Made by a program: the position numbers and the translations under genes. From assembly GCF_024679095.1 (NCBI RefSeq), contig NC_066509.1, forward strand, positions 20,134,811 to 20,198,810: a stretch of DNA of 64,000 nucleotides, in the 5' to 3' direction. This document shows, piece by piece, positions 1 to 9,980 of this stretch. The stretch's first letter is position 1. Every line of letters starts with the position of its first letter. The DNA comes from Eriocheir sinensis (Eukaryota; Arthropoda; Malacostraca; Decapoda; Varunidae). The notes beneath the pieces were generated by a model, which searched no databases, was not told the origin of the DNA, and worked only from the letters and a program-made list of their open reading frames with translations.

Positions 1-350
1 CCTTACACTCCCCTTTACTTAGACATCGTTCATGGCCAACTCTAGTTCCCCCTCTCTCCCTTCCCATTAGTTAGGCGTTGTGTTAGTGTTGCGGCTTCAT
101 TACACGTCTTTATTAAGGGGTCTTTCGTTTATTAATTCCCGCCTTGCACTCCTTTTTAGGTGGTCATCGGTCACAGGCGACACTTTTTCCTCCTCTTTCC
201 CTTCCCATTAGTAAGTTGATGTGTTAGCATTGCGGCTTCATCACACGTCTTTAGTGGCTCTTTCGTTTATTACTCCCTGCCCTGCACTCCCCTTTAGGTG
301 GTCATCGGTCATAGGCAGCTCTACTTCCTCCTCTTTCCCTTCCCATGAAC
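1..350. repeat. ~140-bp tandem repeat, about 2.5 copies
   Basis: Three successive copies begin with variants of CCTTGCACTCCCCTTTAGG at about 1, 142 and 281, so the period is 139-141 bp. Each copy continues through a CATCGGTCA-like stretch, a CT-rich stretch ending TTCCCATTAG, TTGCGGCTTCAT, ACACGTCTTTA and TCTTTCGTTTATTA. The third copy breaks off after TTCCCAT near 345. The array probably extends to the left of the window. No coding signal is visible. Confidence 0.85.
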
Positions 351-650
351 TGAGGGGATCTCTATCATGTGGAAAACTAATTTGAGTGAAAAGTAATGAT
401 TGTGAGTGTAAGATTCCAGTTTTAAAGTTGATTTCTGTCAAATGTAAGACTGATATTAATGCCATGTAATGATTGTGTAGGTAAGACTTTCATTTTCTGA
501 GGTTATTATTATGGGGAATTGCGTTAAAATCAAATATTCTAATTTGGCAGGTGTAAAACTGATATAAATGGCACGTAATGATTGTGTGTGTAAGATTGAT
601 TTATACATTTACTGAGGTGATTATCATGGGAATTATTGAGTTTTCTAAGA
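350..650. repeat. Decayed tandem repeat, ~115-147 bp spacing
   Basis: CTGAGG followed by an ATTATCATGG-like stretch recurs at 350, 497 and 612. GTAATGATTGTG with a following GTAAGA recurs near 393, 465 and 574. Copies are diverged with indels, so this is an old minisatellite. It starts exactly where the preceding 140-bp repeat ends. Confidence 0.65.
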
Positions 651-800
651 GACTTGCCTCAGTAAGGGAAGGAAGGGACGAGGAGTTAGTAAAGCCTGAG
701 TGATATAAAGTAAACTACATAGTGACAAAAAGATTGACTTAGATGCATATAATTAACTTTGCTGTGAGTTATATACGCACAAATCACGTTCCTAACACGC
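651..800. other. Low-information intergenic sequence
   Basis: Non-repetitive AT-leaning sequence. I see no open frame, RNA fold or motif in it that I could defend. Confidence 0.5.
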
Positions 801-845
801 CTACAACTACTACTACTATTACTACTACCACTACCACCACCACCC
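801..845 (+). repeat. Imperfect (ACT/ACC)n trinucleotide tract
   Basis: An ACT run grades into an ACC run with single-base interruptions, a common end state of trinucleotide slippage. Confidence 0.9.
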
Positions 846-1109
846 TTAAAGAACGCTGCCACACGTCACCTTCTCACATCCCAACCCAATAAAAGATTAA
901 TACTGAGAATTTACTGCAGGGGAAAAAAAGAAATAAATGGGAGAAATGCTTACGACATCCTCCTCCTCCTCCTCCTCCCCCTCGCCTCGTTCTGGGCCTG
1001 GAGTGTCTGGCGCTGGTTCGACTTGAGGAGTTTTTGCGTAATTATTCTTGGGAGGCTTGAAATGAGGGCTCGTTAGTGGGCTTAATGTACTGATAACACC
1101 ATGCAGCGC
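846..1109. other. Intergenic sequence with a short TCC run
   Basis: Mostly non-repetitive. A (TCC)7-like run lies at about 958-979 and is followed by a GC-richer stretch, CCTCGTTCTGGGCCTGG. The minus-strand open frames here are continuations of low-complexity frames from the purine-rich block to the right. Confidence 0.5.
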
Positions 1110-1570
1110 CGGGGAGAAGGGAAAAAAACTCGCGTGGGAAGGAAAAAATAAAACTAGCCCGTGGGTCGAGGGAAAAAGCTCGCAATGGAGAGAAAGAAGA
1201 AACTTGTGTAGGAAGATGAAAAAAAATGACTGTGTAGGGATGTAAAAAGCTAGTGAAGAAAGGGAAAAAGAACTCAAACAGGGAAAGAATCACGAAGAAA
1301 AGAAAACTCGTTGGAAGAAGAAAAATAAGTCACGGAGGAAAAGGAAAAAAAACAGAGAGGAAGGAAAAAATACTGAGCAGAAAGAAAGGGGGAAAAAAAA
1401 ATTGCGCAGGAAGAAGGAAAAAATACTCGTACAGGAAGTAGGAAAAAAAAATCATCGGAAAGAAAAAAAAAATTGGCAAGGGAGGAATAAATAAAACCAC
1501 GCGAGGAAAATAAAAAGAAACCCAACGGGAAGAATAAAAAAACTCACACAGAAAGGAAAAAAGGAGGAAA
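1110..1570 (+). repeat. Degenerate purine-rich minisatellite, ~20-30 bp unit
   Basis: About 18-20 loose copies of a unit resembling GGAAGGAAAAAATACTCGCA follow each other: a G/A-rich part, an A run, then ACTCGC/ACTCGT/TTGCGC. Unit length drifts from about 19 to 33 bp. The strong purine bias on the + strand produces long meaningless F/S/L-rich frames on the other strand. Confidence 0.75.
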
Positions 1571-1744
1571 AAAAGGTAATAAGAGGTATAAGTAGGGCAG
1601 AAAAGGATAAATAACAGCCTTTTTCTCCCTTTTTTTTCCCTTGCCGCCCTGAGGTAACGAGACACGAGACCCAAAAATGTCGTGTCATAAAGAAGGTTAT
1701 TTTTTGGGGGGGTTTTGTTGTGTAATAGGCGCCATAAAAAATAG

Positions 1745-1746
<2 letters not shown>

Positions 1747-1808
<62 letters not shown>
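1747..1808 (+). repeat. (GA)31 microsatellite
   Basis: Uninterrupted GA dinucleotides, preceded by a GGGG run. First of twelve long tracts in the window with GA on the + strand. Confidence 0.99.
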
Positions 1809-1811
<3 letters not shown>

Positions 1812-1883
1812 CGACTATTAATACTCTCTCACACGTTTCTCTCTCCCACACGAAATTACTCTTCCCTTTCTTCATCTATCTCT

Positions 1884-1940
1884 TCCTCCTCCTCCTCCTC
1901 CTCCTCCTCCTCCTCCTCCTCCTCCTCCTCCTCCTCCTCT
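1884..1940 (+). repeat. (TCC)19 microsatellite
   Basis: Uninterrupted TCC triplets 75 bp to the right of a (GA)n tract. The pair makes a purine-to-pyrimidine strand switch. Confidence 0.99.
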
Positions 1941-1988
1941 TCCCCAACACCTGTCCTCAGCAGAGCACTGCGGCGTGAGGACCAGCTG

Positions 1989-1994
1989 GTGTGT

Positions 1995-2056
<62 letters not shown>

Positions 2057-2058
2057 GT
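1989..2058 (+). repeat. (GT)n microsatellite
   Basis: About 35 GT units with an early TAT and a late GC interruption. Alternating purine-pyrimidine sequence of this length can adopt Z-DNA (established property of GT repeats). Confidence 0.98.
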
Positions 2059-2118
2059 CAAAGTCAGAGCAGGATACATTATGTCTATTATTTCATGCAT
2101 GTTACTTCTTCTTGCTCG

Positions 2119-2120
<2 letters not shown>

Positions 2121-2165
<45 letters not shown>

Positions 2166-2172
2166 GCGTGTG
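2121..2172 (+). repeat. (GT)n microsatellite with GC variants
   Basis: Second GT tract, about 26 units, with two GC-containing variant units at its right end. It is separated from the first GT tract by 62 bp of ordinary sequence. Confidence 0.98.
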
Positions 2173-2277
2173 CTGTGTTATTTTGAGACTATGTAAATGA
2201 TCTCAATTCCAAACGTACCTTGCTATTATTACCACAGTAGATTTTATGCGTGTTTAACTATGAATATAAATACCCGG

Positions 2278-2414
2278 TGTGTGTGGGGGGGGTTAGGGGG
2301 GGGGGGTCGGTGGGGAGGTAGTTGTTGTGGGTGGGTGGGGTATTTCCGTGTGTGTGTGGGTTGGATGGGGAGGAGGTCTGTGGGGGGTAGTTGTTGTGGG
2401 TGGGTGGGGTATTT

Positions 2415-2416
<2 letters not shown>
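2278..2416 (+). repeat. G-rich 69-bp tandem duplication
   Basis: The stretch starting GTAGTTGTTGTGGGTGGGTG occurs at 2318 and again at 2387, a 69-bp period. Each copy carries several G runs of three or more, and a run of about 11 G sits at about 2296-2306. The spacing of G runs is compatible with G-quadruplex folding on the + strand (inference from motif only). Confidence 0.85.

Positions 2417-2464
<48 letters not shown>
2417..2464 (+). repeat. (GT)24 microsatellite
   Basis: Uninterrupted GT, directly attached to the second copy of the G-rich duplication. The first copy has a much shorter GT run at the same place, so the tract has expanded in one copy only. Confidence 0.98.
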
Positions 2465-2467
<3 letters not shown>

Positions 2468-2709
2468 GACCTTCGTGCCGCTACTTCTTGCCCGTCACAC
2501 ACGATTCCAAACACGCAAACAGGAGGAAGAGGGAGGAAAAAATCACGCTTGTAGTCAGCACGGAAACTGAACATTCCTTCCCATGTATTGTATTTTATTA
2601 TTGTTTATTTGCTGTTGTTTTGTCGTAGTGGAGAAAGTCTGGTGTTTTGTCATAGTGGAATTTGAAGAACGAGGAGAAAGGAGGAGGAGAAAGAGCAGCA
2701 GAAGGAGGA
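2465..2709. other. Intergenic sequence grading into purine-rich DNA
   Basis: No repeat to about 2650, then an increasingly G/A-rich stretch. The short open frame across it reads into an arginine-rich translation of the GGA tract and is not a credible gene. Confidence 0.5.
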
Positions 2710-2744
2710 AGAGGAGGAGGAGGAGGAGGAGGAGGAGGAGGAGA
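2710..2744 (+). repeat. (GGA)n microsatellite
   Basis: About 11 GGA units inside a longer, imperfect GGA/GAA-rich stretch that begins near 2670. Confidence 0.95.
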
Positions 2745-2799
2745 AACTCGATATGGAAAGAGTGGAAAGAATATTACGAAAGAATGTGAGGAGGAGAAC

Positions 2800-2945
2800 A
2801 GTTAAAGAAGGAGAGAAGAGGAACTGGGATAAAGAGAGGAAGTAGAGAAACAGGGATAAAGAGAGGAAGTAGAGGAACAGGAATAAAGAGAGGAAGTAGA
2901 GGAACAGGAATAAAGAGAGGAAGTAGAGAAACAGGGATCAGTGAG
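2800..2945 (+). repeat. 27-bp minisatellite, ~5 copies
   Basis: The unit begins ATAAAGAGAGGAAGTAGAG and copies start at 2829, 2856, 2883, 2910 and 2937, exactly 27 bp apart. Copies differ at two or three positions (GAAACAGGG versus GAACAGGAA types). Because 27 is a multiple of three, one minus-strand frame stays open with a 9-residue repeat. This is a by-product of the repeat. Confidence 0.95.
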
Positions 2946-3053
2946 GGAAGGAGAAAAGAGAACCAAAGGAAAAAAAAGAGAGGAAGTGAAGGAACAAGAA
3001 TTTGGAAGTAGGGAAGAGAAGGAAGAAATAAGTATAGGGTTAAGTGGGAGAGC

Positions 3054-3054
<1 letters not shown>

Positions 3055-3121
<67 letters not shown>
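3055..3121 (+). repeat. (AC)33 microsatellite
   Basis: Uninterrupted AC. It is followed by about 100 bp of C/A-rich low-complexity sequence without G, including an A9 run near 3203. Confidence 0.99.
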
Positions 3122-3122
<1 letters not shown>

Positions 3123-3287
3123 TCCCCACACACACAACACAACACACCACCTCACCTCCACAATCCCTCCCTTCACACATGCAACACCACGAAACACACA
3201 CAAAAAAAAACACCCAAGGCAAAGAAAACGGAACTCTAATACACCCAACCAAGGGGAAACTCAAGTAAAATCAGCGTTAACACGAAT

Positions 3288-3336
3288 CGCTCCCTCCTAC
3301 CTCCCCACAACCGCCCCCTCCTACCTCCCCACGACC
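3288..3336 (+). repeat. 24-bp tandem duplication
   Basis: CTCCTACCTCCCCAC is repeated with its flanks at a 24-bp step, starting at 3288 and 3312, with two mismatches between copies. Confidence 0.85.
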
Positions 3337-3454
3337 GCCCCTAACACACCGAAATCAGCTGGCATTAGACCGTCGCCATCTGAAGCAATAGTGAACCTGA
3401 TCTCAAAGTCAATATTTACTGCCACTCCTGCCGCACTATTTGACACGACCGCAC

Positions 3455-3700
3455 GGGAGGAAGTGGGCGAAGAGGAGGAAGAGGAGGGGAAGAAAGAGGA
3501 GAACGAGAGGTGAGCAGAACGGAAATTGTAGGGGTAAGCGAGACGGAGAAAGAAGAAGAAAAGGAGAAAGAGAGGTGAAGAGGAGGAAGAGGAGGAGGAG
3601 AAAGAGGAGAACGAGAGGTGAGAAGAACGGAAATTGTAGAAGTAAGCGAGACGGAGAAAGAAGAGAAAGAGGAAAAAGAGAGGCGCGAAGGAAGGATTTT
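3455..3700 (+). repeat. 108-bp purine-rich tandem duplication
   Basis: GAACGAGAGGTGAG and a following ACGGAAATTGTAG occur at 3501 and 3609. Both copies contain GTAAGCGAGACGGAGAAAGA. The left part of each copy is GGA/GAA-rich. Confidence 0.85.
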
Positions 3701-4600
3701 GTGAACTGAGGAAGAAAAGAATAAAGTAAGAAGGAGGAAGAGGAGAAATTGCAGAAATGGAAGAGAAAGAAACAGCTGAAAATGAGGAGAAGGAGGAGGA
3801 GGAGGAGGAGAAGGAAGAAAAATGTCGAAGTGGAAGGAAGAGAAGAAAGGAGATTGTAAAGTAAGAGAGAGAAGGAGGGAGGAGGAGGAGAAGGAAAGAG
3901 AAATAAAGATAGTCGAAAAGAAAAGGATTAACGAGAGAAAGGAATGTTAGCTCGAACGATGTTAAAAGAGAAAGAGGAAGAGGAAGGAGAAAAAAAAAGA
4001 AAGCTTGTAAGATGAGAAGGGAAAAAAAAGGCATTAAAAAAGGCAGGGGTGACAAGGATGATCAGGGCAGAAGAGGAAAAGAAAAAGCAGAAGGGGAATG
4101 AACCTTGGAAGGGGATGACCCGTATGGCAGAGGGGAAAAAAAGGGAGGGGATGAAAGAACGGATGAGAAAGAAAAGGGGAAGATAAGAAAATTGAAGTAG
4201 GTATGGCTTAGATAAGTATGGCAAAAAAAGGAAGGGAAAGAAAGAACAGGAAATAGAAGAAGGGAGGCAAGGGAAATAGTATATAGTAGTGTATAGTAAA
4301 CGAAAGAAAGAGGAAGGGGGAAGAAAGAGCGGCAGGGGAGAGATGAAGGGAGGAGAGAAGAGAAAGAATAGACTAGTATGACATTGAAAGAAAGAAAAAG
4401 AAAAATCAGAGCGGTAAGAAAGAAGGCAAGAGAGAGAAAAGAATGGGCTGTATGGTAAAGGGGAAGAGAGAGCGGAAGGGGAGGGAGGAAAGCTTAGCAG
4501 GGGGTGGCAGGGGCGTGGCTGGCAGGGATCAAGAAAGACGGAGTGGCTGGCGAAGAGGCTAAATCGGCGTTGGTTGAGCGGGTGTGGAGATGAATGGTCG
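3701..4600 (+). repeat. Purine-rich block with decayed ~80-bp repeats
   Basis: The + strand is overwhelmingly G and A. GTATGGCA-like words followed by a G/A run recur near 4131, 4201, 4219, 4376 and 4450, suggesting a decayed minisatellite. Pyrimidine interruptions become commoner after 4500. The 244- and 258-residue minus-strand frames are F/S/L-rich translations of this bias and are not supported as genes. Confidence 0.7.
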
Positions 4601-4607
4601 TAGGCTT

Positions 4608-5335
4608 GTAGATGAAGAGGGTGATGCTGAAGAAGAGGATGATAGGTAAGAAGATGTCGTTTGTACTGATGAGAGTGTAGGCAGGTGGTAATTACGTGCT
4701 GCAAAAGATGATGATAGGTAAAAAGGTGTTGTTAGTACTGATGAAAAAGTAGACATGTGCTAATTAAGAGCTGCAGAAGATGATGATAGATAAGAATGTG
4801 TCGTTTGTACTGATGAGAAGGTAGACATGTTGTAATTACGTGCTGCAAAAGATGATTATAGATAAGATGATGTCGTTTGTGTTGCTGAGAATGTAGACAG
4901 GTGCTACTTACGTGCTGTAGAAGATGATGACAGATAAGATGTCATTTGTGCCGATGAGAAGGTAGACAGGTGCTACTTACGTGCTGTAGAAGATGATGAC
5001 AGATAAGATGTCATTTGTGCCGATGAGAAGGTAGACAGGTGCTACTTACGTGCTGTAGAAGATGATGACAGATAAGATGTCATTTGTGCCGATGAGAAGG
5101 TAGACAGGTGCTACTTACGTGCTGTAGAAGATGATGACAGATAAGATGTCATTTGTGCCGATGAGAAGGTAGACAGGTGCTACTTACGTGCTGTAGAAGA
5201 TGATGACAGATAAAAATATGTCGTTTGTGCTCATGAGACGGTAGACAGGTGCTAATTACGTGCTATTAATAACAGATGATAAGTAAAATGATGTCGTTTG
5301 TACTGATGAAAAGGTAGACAGGTGCTAATTACGTG
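4608..5335 (+). repeat. 69-bp minisatellite, ~10 copies, central four identical
   Basis: The unit starts GTGCTGTAGAAGATGATGAC and contains GATAAGATGTCATTTGTGC and AGGTAGACAGGTGCTACTTAC. Perfect-phase copies start at 4912, 4981, 5050, 5119 and 5188, and the four intervals look identical. Outer copies to the left (about 4640, 4708, 4779, 4850) and right (about 5268) are diverged and vary in length from 68 to 73 bp. This pattern is typical of recent unequal exchange in the core of an older array. Confidence 0.97.
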
Positions 5336-5690
5336 GAGAAGGTGATTAAGGGAGGTGTGAAAAAGAATAGCATGGGAAAGATAGACAAAAGAAAGCAAAA
5401 TAAATGGCGTTCAGTTGCTAAATTACACGGAAAAGGTGATTAAGGAGAGATGTGAAAAAGAATAGCATAGAAAAGATTAAGACCAAAGAAAGCAATATAA
5501 ATGAAACGGAGAAAATAAATGGCGTTCAGGTGTTTAATTACGCGGAGAAGGTGATTAAGGAGAGGTGTGAAAAAGAATAGCATAGAAAAGATTAAGACCA
5601 AAGAAAACAAAATAAAGGAAACGGAGAAAATAAAAGGTATCCAGTTGTTTGAAGGTGATGAGGAGAGCGCTGTGAAAAATAATAGTAAAG
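5325..5690 (+). repeat. ~94-115-bp tandem repeat, 3-4 copies
   Basis: GAGAAGGTGATTAAGG or a close variant recurs at 5335, 5429 and 5544, with a weaker copy near 5651. Each is followed by GTGTGAAAAAGAATAGCAT. The left copy fuses with the last unit of the preceding 69-bp array through the shared word GTGCTAATTACG. Confidence 0.85.
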
Positions 5691-5849
5691 AAAAATAATT
5701 ACACGAAAGAATCCAGCAAAAAGAAACATAGAAAATATAGACGGAAGAAAAGTGTCGATTCGAAAGATAGAAAAAACAAAAGAACATAAGAGGAAAAACA
5801 TAGAGATTCAAAAGTTACAAAATACCAATAAAAAAGGAGAAACAAAGAA

Positions 5850-6155
5850 TAGCACTATGAAAAAGATGAAAAGAGGGAAGTAATGAAGATCGCAGAGGTG
5901 AGAAGGGAGATAAAGAAAGAAGATAAAGAGAAAAAAACATGAATAAAACAGCAAAAGAAAACTTAGGAAACAGAAAAATACAAAACCTCATAAAATAAAA
6001 GAGTATAGCAATATGATGAAGATAAAAAGAGGGAAGTAATGAAGACCACAGAGGTGAAAAAGACGCTAAAGAAGAAAATAGAGAAAAAAAATGAATAAAA
6101 CAGCAAAAGAAAACTTAGGAAACAGAAGAAAAAAACCCTCATAAAATAAAACAGA
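5850..6155 (+). repeat. 156-bp tandem duplication
   Basis: GAGGGAAGTAATGAAGA occurs at 5873 and 6029. The copies share a long AACAGCAAAAGAAAACTTAG stretch and an ACCTCATAAAATAAAA-like end. The second copy has several small indels. Confidence 0.88.
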
Positions 6156-6398
6156 AAAAAAAACTCATTCCTTTTTAAACACGTGTCACTTAAATCACGT
6201 CACCGGAGGGCAAACAAATGGCGCGACGGGTGAATGCAGGTTAATTAGGAGCCAGGTGAGACACGGGAGCGGGAGATGAATTAGTATAAATAAGGAGCCC
6301 GCTGAAGGCAGGTGCGACAGCGTAATTAAAAGGCGGCCGACGCAGGTTAATTAAAAGACAGGTGGAACGATATCATCAGAGGCGGACGACCATGGCGG

Positions 6399-6401
<3 letters not shown>
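6156..6401. other. Higher-GC island with short dispersed repeats
   Basis: This is one of the few stretches not dominated by simple repeats. GCAGGTTAATTA followed by a GAGCCAGGTG or AAGACAGGTGG variant occurs near 6237 and 6344. TAATTAAAAG and AGGTG words recur between them. TATAAATA is present at 6285-6292. I see no open frame of note. Confidence 0.5.

Positions 6402-6454
<53 letters not shown>
6402..6454 (+). repeat. (GA)26 microsatellite
   Basis: Uninterrupted GA, entered from GGCGGGAGG and followed by about 250 bp of imperfect GA/AAA-rich sequence. Confidence 0.99.
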
Positions 6455-6457
<3 letters not shown>

Positions 6458-6696
6458 GAAAGGAAAAGAAAGAAAGATAATAAATATGAGAGAAAATGAG
6501 TGAGTGCAACTGAGAGGGAGAGAAAGGAAGATAAAATAGGATAAACGACCAGAGAATAAAAGCGAAAAAATTAGAAAAAAATAGAGAGAGAAAGAAAGAA
6601 AGAGGAAAATGAGAGAAAGTGAGAGGGAAAACAATGAGAGAGAGTAGATTAAAAAAAGAAAAATTGAGGGAGAGAAGCGACAAATGAGAAAAAAAC

Positions 6697-6700
<4 letters not shown>

Positions 6701-6760
<60 letters not shown>
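6701..6760 (+). repeat. (GA)30 microsatellite
   Basis: Uninterrupted GA ending in a GGGGGG-containing stretch. The 246 bp between this tract and the previous one are also GA-rich, so both may come from one degenerating tract. Confidence 0.99.
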
Positions 6761-6764
<4 letters not shown>

Positions 6765-6839
6765 AGGGTAGTAGAGGGGAAAAAAAGTTATATTAAGTAG
6801 GTCATTATTAACCTTCCCGCAGGTGTGTCTTGTCTGAGG

Positions 6840-7253
6840 GAATTAAAACCTCCTCATTATTTTCCTTCACCTTTCATATCATTATTTTTTTTTCTGGGAG
6901 TATTTTTTTTGTGTGTAACTAATCTTTTTTTATTACTCTGTCACCTCATTACTTACCCTCTCTATCCCTTTGATCGTGTTTTTATTGTTTTTTTATTTTC
7001 CTTATTTTCTTATGCTCCAGGCTTTATCTATTTCCTGCTTGACTTTCGTTTTCTTTTTTTTCTTTTTATCTGTATGCACAAGTTCTTCCTGTATCGTCTT
7101 GTTTCTTCTTCTCTTTTTTATTCTTTTGTTCCCTTGTTTCCTTTCCTTTCTTTATTGTCGTTATTAATTTTTCTTTCTGTTCGTTTTGTTGTCTAGTTTT
7201 CCGTCTTTCGCTACTCCTGTTTCCTGCTGTTTTATTTATATTTGTGTTCTTTT
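6840..7253 (+). other. Pyrimidine-rich block (T-rich)
   Basis: The strand bias flips at about 6840 from purine to pyrimidine on the + strand. Sequence is T/C-rich with long T runs. The F/L/S-rich plus-strand frames are low-complexity artefacts. Confidence 0.7.
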
Positions 7254-7830
7254 CATGCCTTTCTGTCCTTTCCATCACTATATCTTCCTCTCCTGTCCTT
7301 AGTTACTTCTCGTCTTCTCCTTCTCCTCCTCGCTACCCTTTCCTTTTTTTATCTTTATGAACACAAGTACTCTTTATTATTTCCTTTCCTCTTCTTTTCC
7401 TCTTCTTTTCATGCCTTTATGTCCTTTCCCTCACTATATCATCCTTTCCTCTCCTTAGTAAGCTCTCTTCTTCTCCCTCTCCTCCTCCCTACCCTTGTCT
7501 TTTTTATCTTTATATCAACACGAGTACTCTTTATTATTTCCTTTCCTCTTCTTTTCCTCTTTTTTGTGTCAACCATACTATCTTCATCCTTTTCTTGTCC
7601 CCACTAAACTCTCTCTTTTCTCCCTCTCCTTCTTCTTACCTCCAATTTTTCTATTTTATCAACACAGGTAGTCTTTATTAGCTTCCCTTTTTCTTTCCTT
7701 TTCTTTATTCTTCTTTCCCTCACTATCTCCATCCCTTTCTTGTCCCCACTGACCTTTTTTTTCCTCTCCTCCTTACCTTTTTCTTTTATCTGAGGGCAAC
7801 ACAGGTACTTTTTTTTTTACCCTACCTGGC
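7254..7830 (+). repeat. ~140-157-bp pyrimidine-rich tandem repeat, ~4 copies
   Basis: CATGCCTTTNTGTCCTTTCC starts copies at 7254 and 7410. AACACNNGTACTCTTTATT marks equivalent points at 7360, 7517, 7661 and 7798. Spacing shrinks from 157 to 144 to 137 bp. The first two copies are close, while the third and fourth are more diverged. Confidence 0.9.
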
Positions 7831-8104
7831 CGTAATGAGACGCCTCCTGCTCCCTCCTCCACGTACTCAAGGCGAAGGTCGAGGCTTTGGTCTTGCTTAA
7901 AATAAAGTCTGGAAAGTGTTGAAATGTGAAGAAGTCTTATTTGTTTGTTTTCATTTCTATGGGAATTGATGGGTAAGGAAAATTGAGAGGGTGGGATAAT
8001 TTTTTTGTCTGTTCTATATATGTGACTTTCTATCTTTCTTTTTATCTTGTCTTATTTGTGGATGAAGAAAATATTTATCGAGTTTCCCTTTTCATATCCT
8101 GTTT
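7831..8104. other. Mostly non-repetitive island
   Basis: GACGCCTCCTGCTCC and CAAGGCGAAGGTCGAGGC belong to a short GC-richer segment (about 7835-7890). This is followed by T-rich ordinary sequence. No gene is recognised. Confidence 0.45.
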
Positions 8105-8350
8105 GTTATTGTATCTCCATGTTTGTTCATATTGTTCTTCTTCTGTGTCTTCTTCCTTTTCTTTATAATTTTGGGGGGGTCTTCTTTCACCCCTCCTCCT
8201 CATCCTCATCCTCATCCTCATCCTTATTATCATATCTCCATGTTTATTGACGTTGTTCTATTTCTTTGTCTTCTTGTTTATTTTTCATTTTGGAGGATCT
8301 TCTCTTTCCCCTCCTCCTCCTCCTCCTCCTCTTCCTCCTCCTCCTCCGGG
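8105..8350 (+). repeat. ~121-bp tandem duplication with TCATCC and TCC runs
   Basis: ATCTCCATGTTT occurs at 8113 and 8234. Both copies continue through TTCTTTGTCTTCTT-like sequence to a TTTTGG run and TCTTC. Copy 1 ends in a (TCATCC) run at about 8200-8222 and copy 2 in a (TCC) run at about 8310-8348. The same position in the unit has therefore seeded two different microsatellites. Confidence 0.82.
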
Positions 8351-8408
8351 CTCTCAAGAGGATAATTGGGATCATACTACCTCTTGGGGCGCCGGTGCTC
8401 TTTATGGA

Positions 8409-8409
<1 letters not shown>

Positions 8410-8474
<65 letters not shown>
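8410..8474 (+). repeat. (GA)32 microsatellite
   Basis: Uninterrupted GA, entered from TTTATGGAAGG and left into CGCCCAACG. Confidence 0.99.
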
Positions 8475-8475
<1 letters not shown>

Positions 8476-8640
8476 GCCCAACGATGAAATGTGAGAGTGA
8501 AAACAAAATATTATGCTGATAATAACATCGGCGGGAGGCACTTCTGTAACCAGTTCAGGCGGTAATAACGGCGAGATACGAGGGGCAGTAAAGTGAGGCG
8601 GGGCTCTGAAAACTCCCATGAATATTCGACTTATTGGTGA
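8475..8640. other. Higher-GC non-repetitive island
   Basis: A 165-bp stretch with several CpG and a GGCGGGGC box at 8597-8604. No open frame of note and no recognised homology. Could be a remnant of a unique or regulatory sequence, but nothing more can be said. Confidence 0.45.
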
Positions 8641-9190
8641 TGTCTGCAAGATGGAGGGAGTGAGCGAAGGAGACGAAGAGCGGGCGAAGGAGAAAGGGAA
8701 CGATTATGTGGATTAGGGGAAAGAGATAAAGGAGAAAGGAGAGAAAATTATGTAGACATGTAAAGGACCGTATATCTTTAAGTGGAAGGGTAAGAGGAGA
8801 AGGATGAAGAGACGAGGAGCGGGCAAAGGAGAAAGGGAACGATTATGTGGATTAGGGGAAAGAGATAAAGGAGAAAGGAGCAAAAATGATGTAGACACGT
8901 AAAGGATCGTATATCTTTAAGTGGAATAGAAAGAGGAGAAGGATGAAGAGACGAGGAGCGGGCAAAGGAGAAAGGGAACGATTATGTGGATTAGAGGAAA
9001 GAGATAAAGGAGAAAGGAGAAAGAAGCAAAAATGATGTAGACATGTAAAGTACCGTATTTCTTTAAGTGGAAGAGTAAGAGGAGAAGGATGAAGAGACGA
9101 AAAGTGGGCGAAGGAGAAAGGGAACGATTATGTGGATTAGGGGAAAGAGATAGTAAGGGATAAAGTAGGAAAGAGCAAAAAATGAAGAAG
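8641..9190 (+). repeat. 139-bp purine-rich minisatellite, 4 copies
   Basis: GGGAACGATTATGTGGATTA occurs at 8696, 8835, 8974 and 9120, giving spacings of 139, 139 and 146 bp (the last copy has a small insertion). Each unit contains ATGTAGACATGTAAAG, a CGTATATCTTTAAGTGGAA-like segment and a GAGGAGAAGGATGAAGAGACG run. The unit length is not a multiple of three, so the minus-strand frame crosses copies in different phases. Confidence 0.96.
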
Positions 9191-9726
9191 TGAGAAAAGG
9201 AGGAGGGAAGGAAGAGAGAAAAAAGGAAAATGGATGAAGGGGAAATGAGTGAAGGTGAAGTAGAAATGTGAATGACTGAAGATAACTTTGTAGAATAAGA
9301 AGAGAAGAAGGATGGAGAGAGACACAAAAGAAAAAGAAATAAAAAGGGAACGGCTGAATGGCTTAGGGGGATACAGACAAGGAACAAGGGAAAAAAGAGG
9401 AAAATGGGAAGAAATGTGGATCGAAGACAACTGAGTAAATAAGAGGCGAAGAACGGAGAGAGATAAAAGACAGAAAGGGAAAAATGGAAGATTACAAAGA
9501 CTAGAGAAGAAGGAAAAGGAAGTAAGTGGAAGGAAAATAGTAACTGACGATGGAAAGGAGAACAGAGAGAGAAAGCAAGGAAAGCCACGAAAAGAATGAA
9601 GATATAATGAAGTAGGAGAAGAGGAATGTTACAAATACTAGGAGAAAAGCGTTGGGAAATGGAAAGAGAATAAAAGGGAAGGTAGAAGAAGAATAAAAAA
9701 AGGTGGATGATTGAGAGAATGAAAAA

Positions 9727-9728
<2 letters not shown>
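9191..9728 (+). repeat. Purine-rich block, diverged continuation of the 139-bp array
   Basis: GGGAACGGCTGAATGGCTTA at 9347 is a diverged form of the neighbouring 139-bp unit. AATGTG followed by GAAGAYAACT recurs at 9265 and 9413, 148 bp apart. I read the block as an older, decayed part of the same array. Confidence 0.65.

Positions 9729-9790
<62 letters not shown>
9729..9790 (+). repeat. (GA)31 microsatellite
   Basis: Uninterrupted GA inside the purine-rich block. It is followed by about 170 bp of A/G-rich sequence. Confidence 0.99.
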
Positions 9791-9794
<4 letters not shown>

Positions 9795-9980
9795 GCAAAT
9801 GCGACTGAGGAGAAAAGTGGAAATACACAAAAAGATATGAAAGAAAAGAAAGACGAAAAAAACAGATACAAAAATAAAAACAAAAAGAAAACAAGAGAAA
9901 CCGCGTGAAAGAAGAGACAATTCACACGGCAAAAAAAAGCAGATGGAAAAGAATGAAAAAATAGACCTCGAGGAGAACAT

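Noticed and set aside
4608..5335. Direct repeats resembling a CRISPR array
   Set aside because: The 69-bp units are contiguous, with no unique spacers, and the context is eukaryotic.
6285..6292. TATAAATA as a core promoter
   Set aside because: A single TATA-like word in AT-rich DNA, with no initiator, open frame or other element at proper spacing that I could defend.
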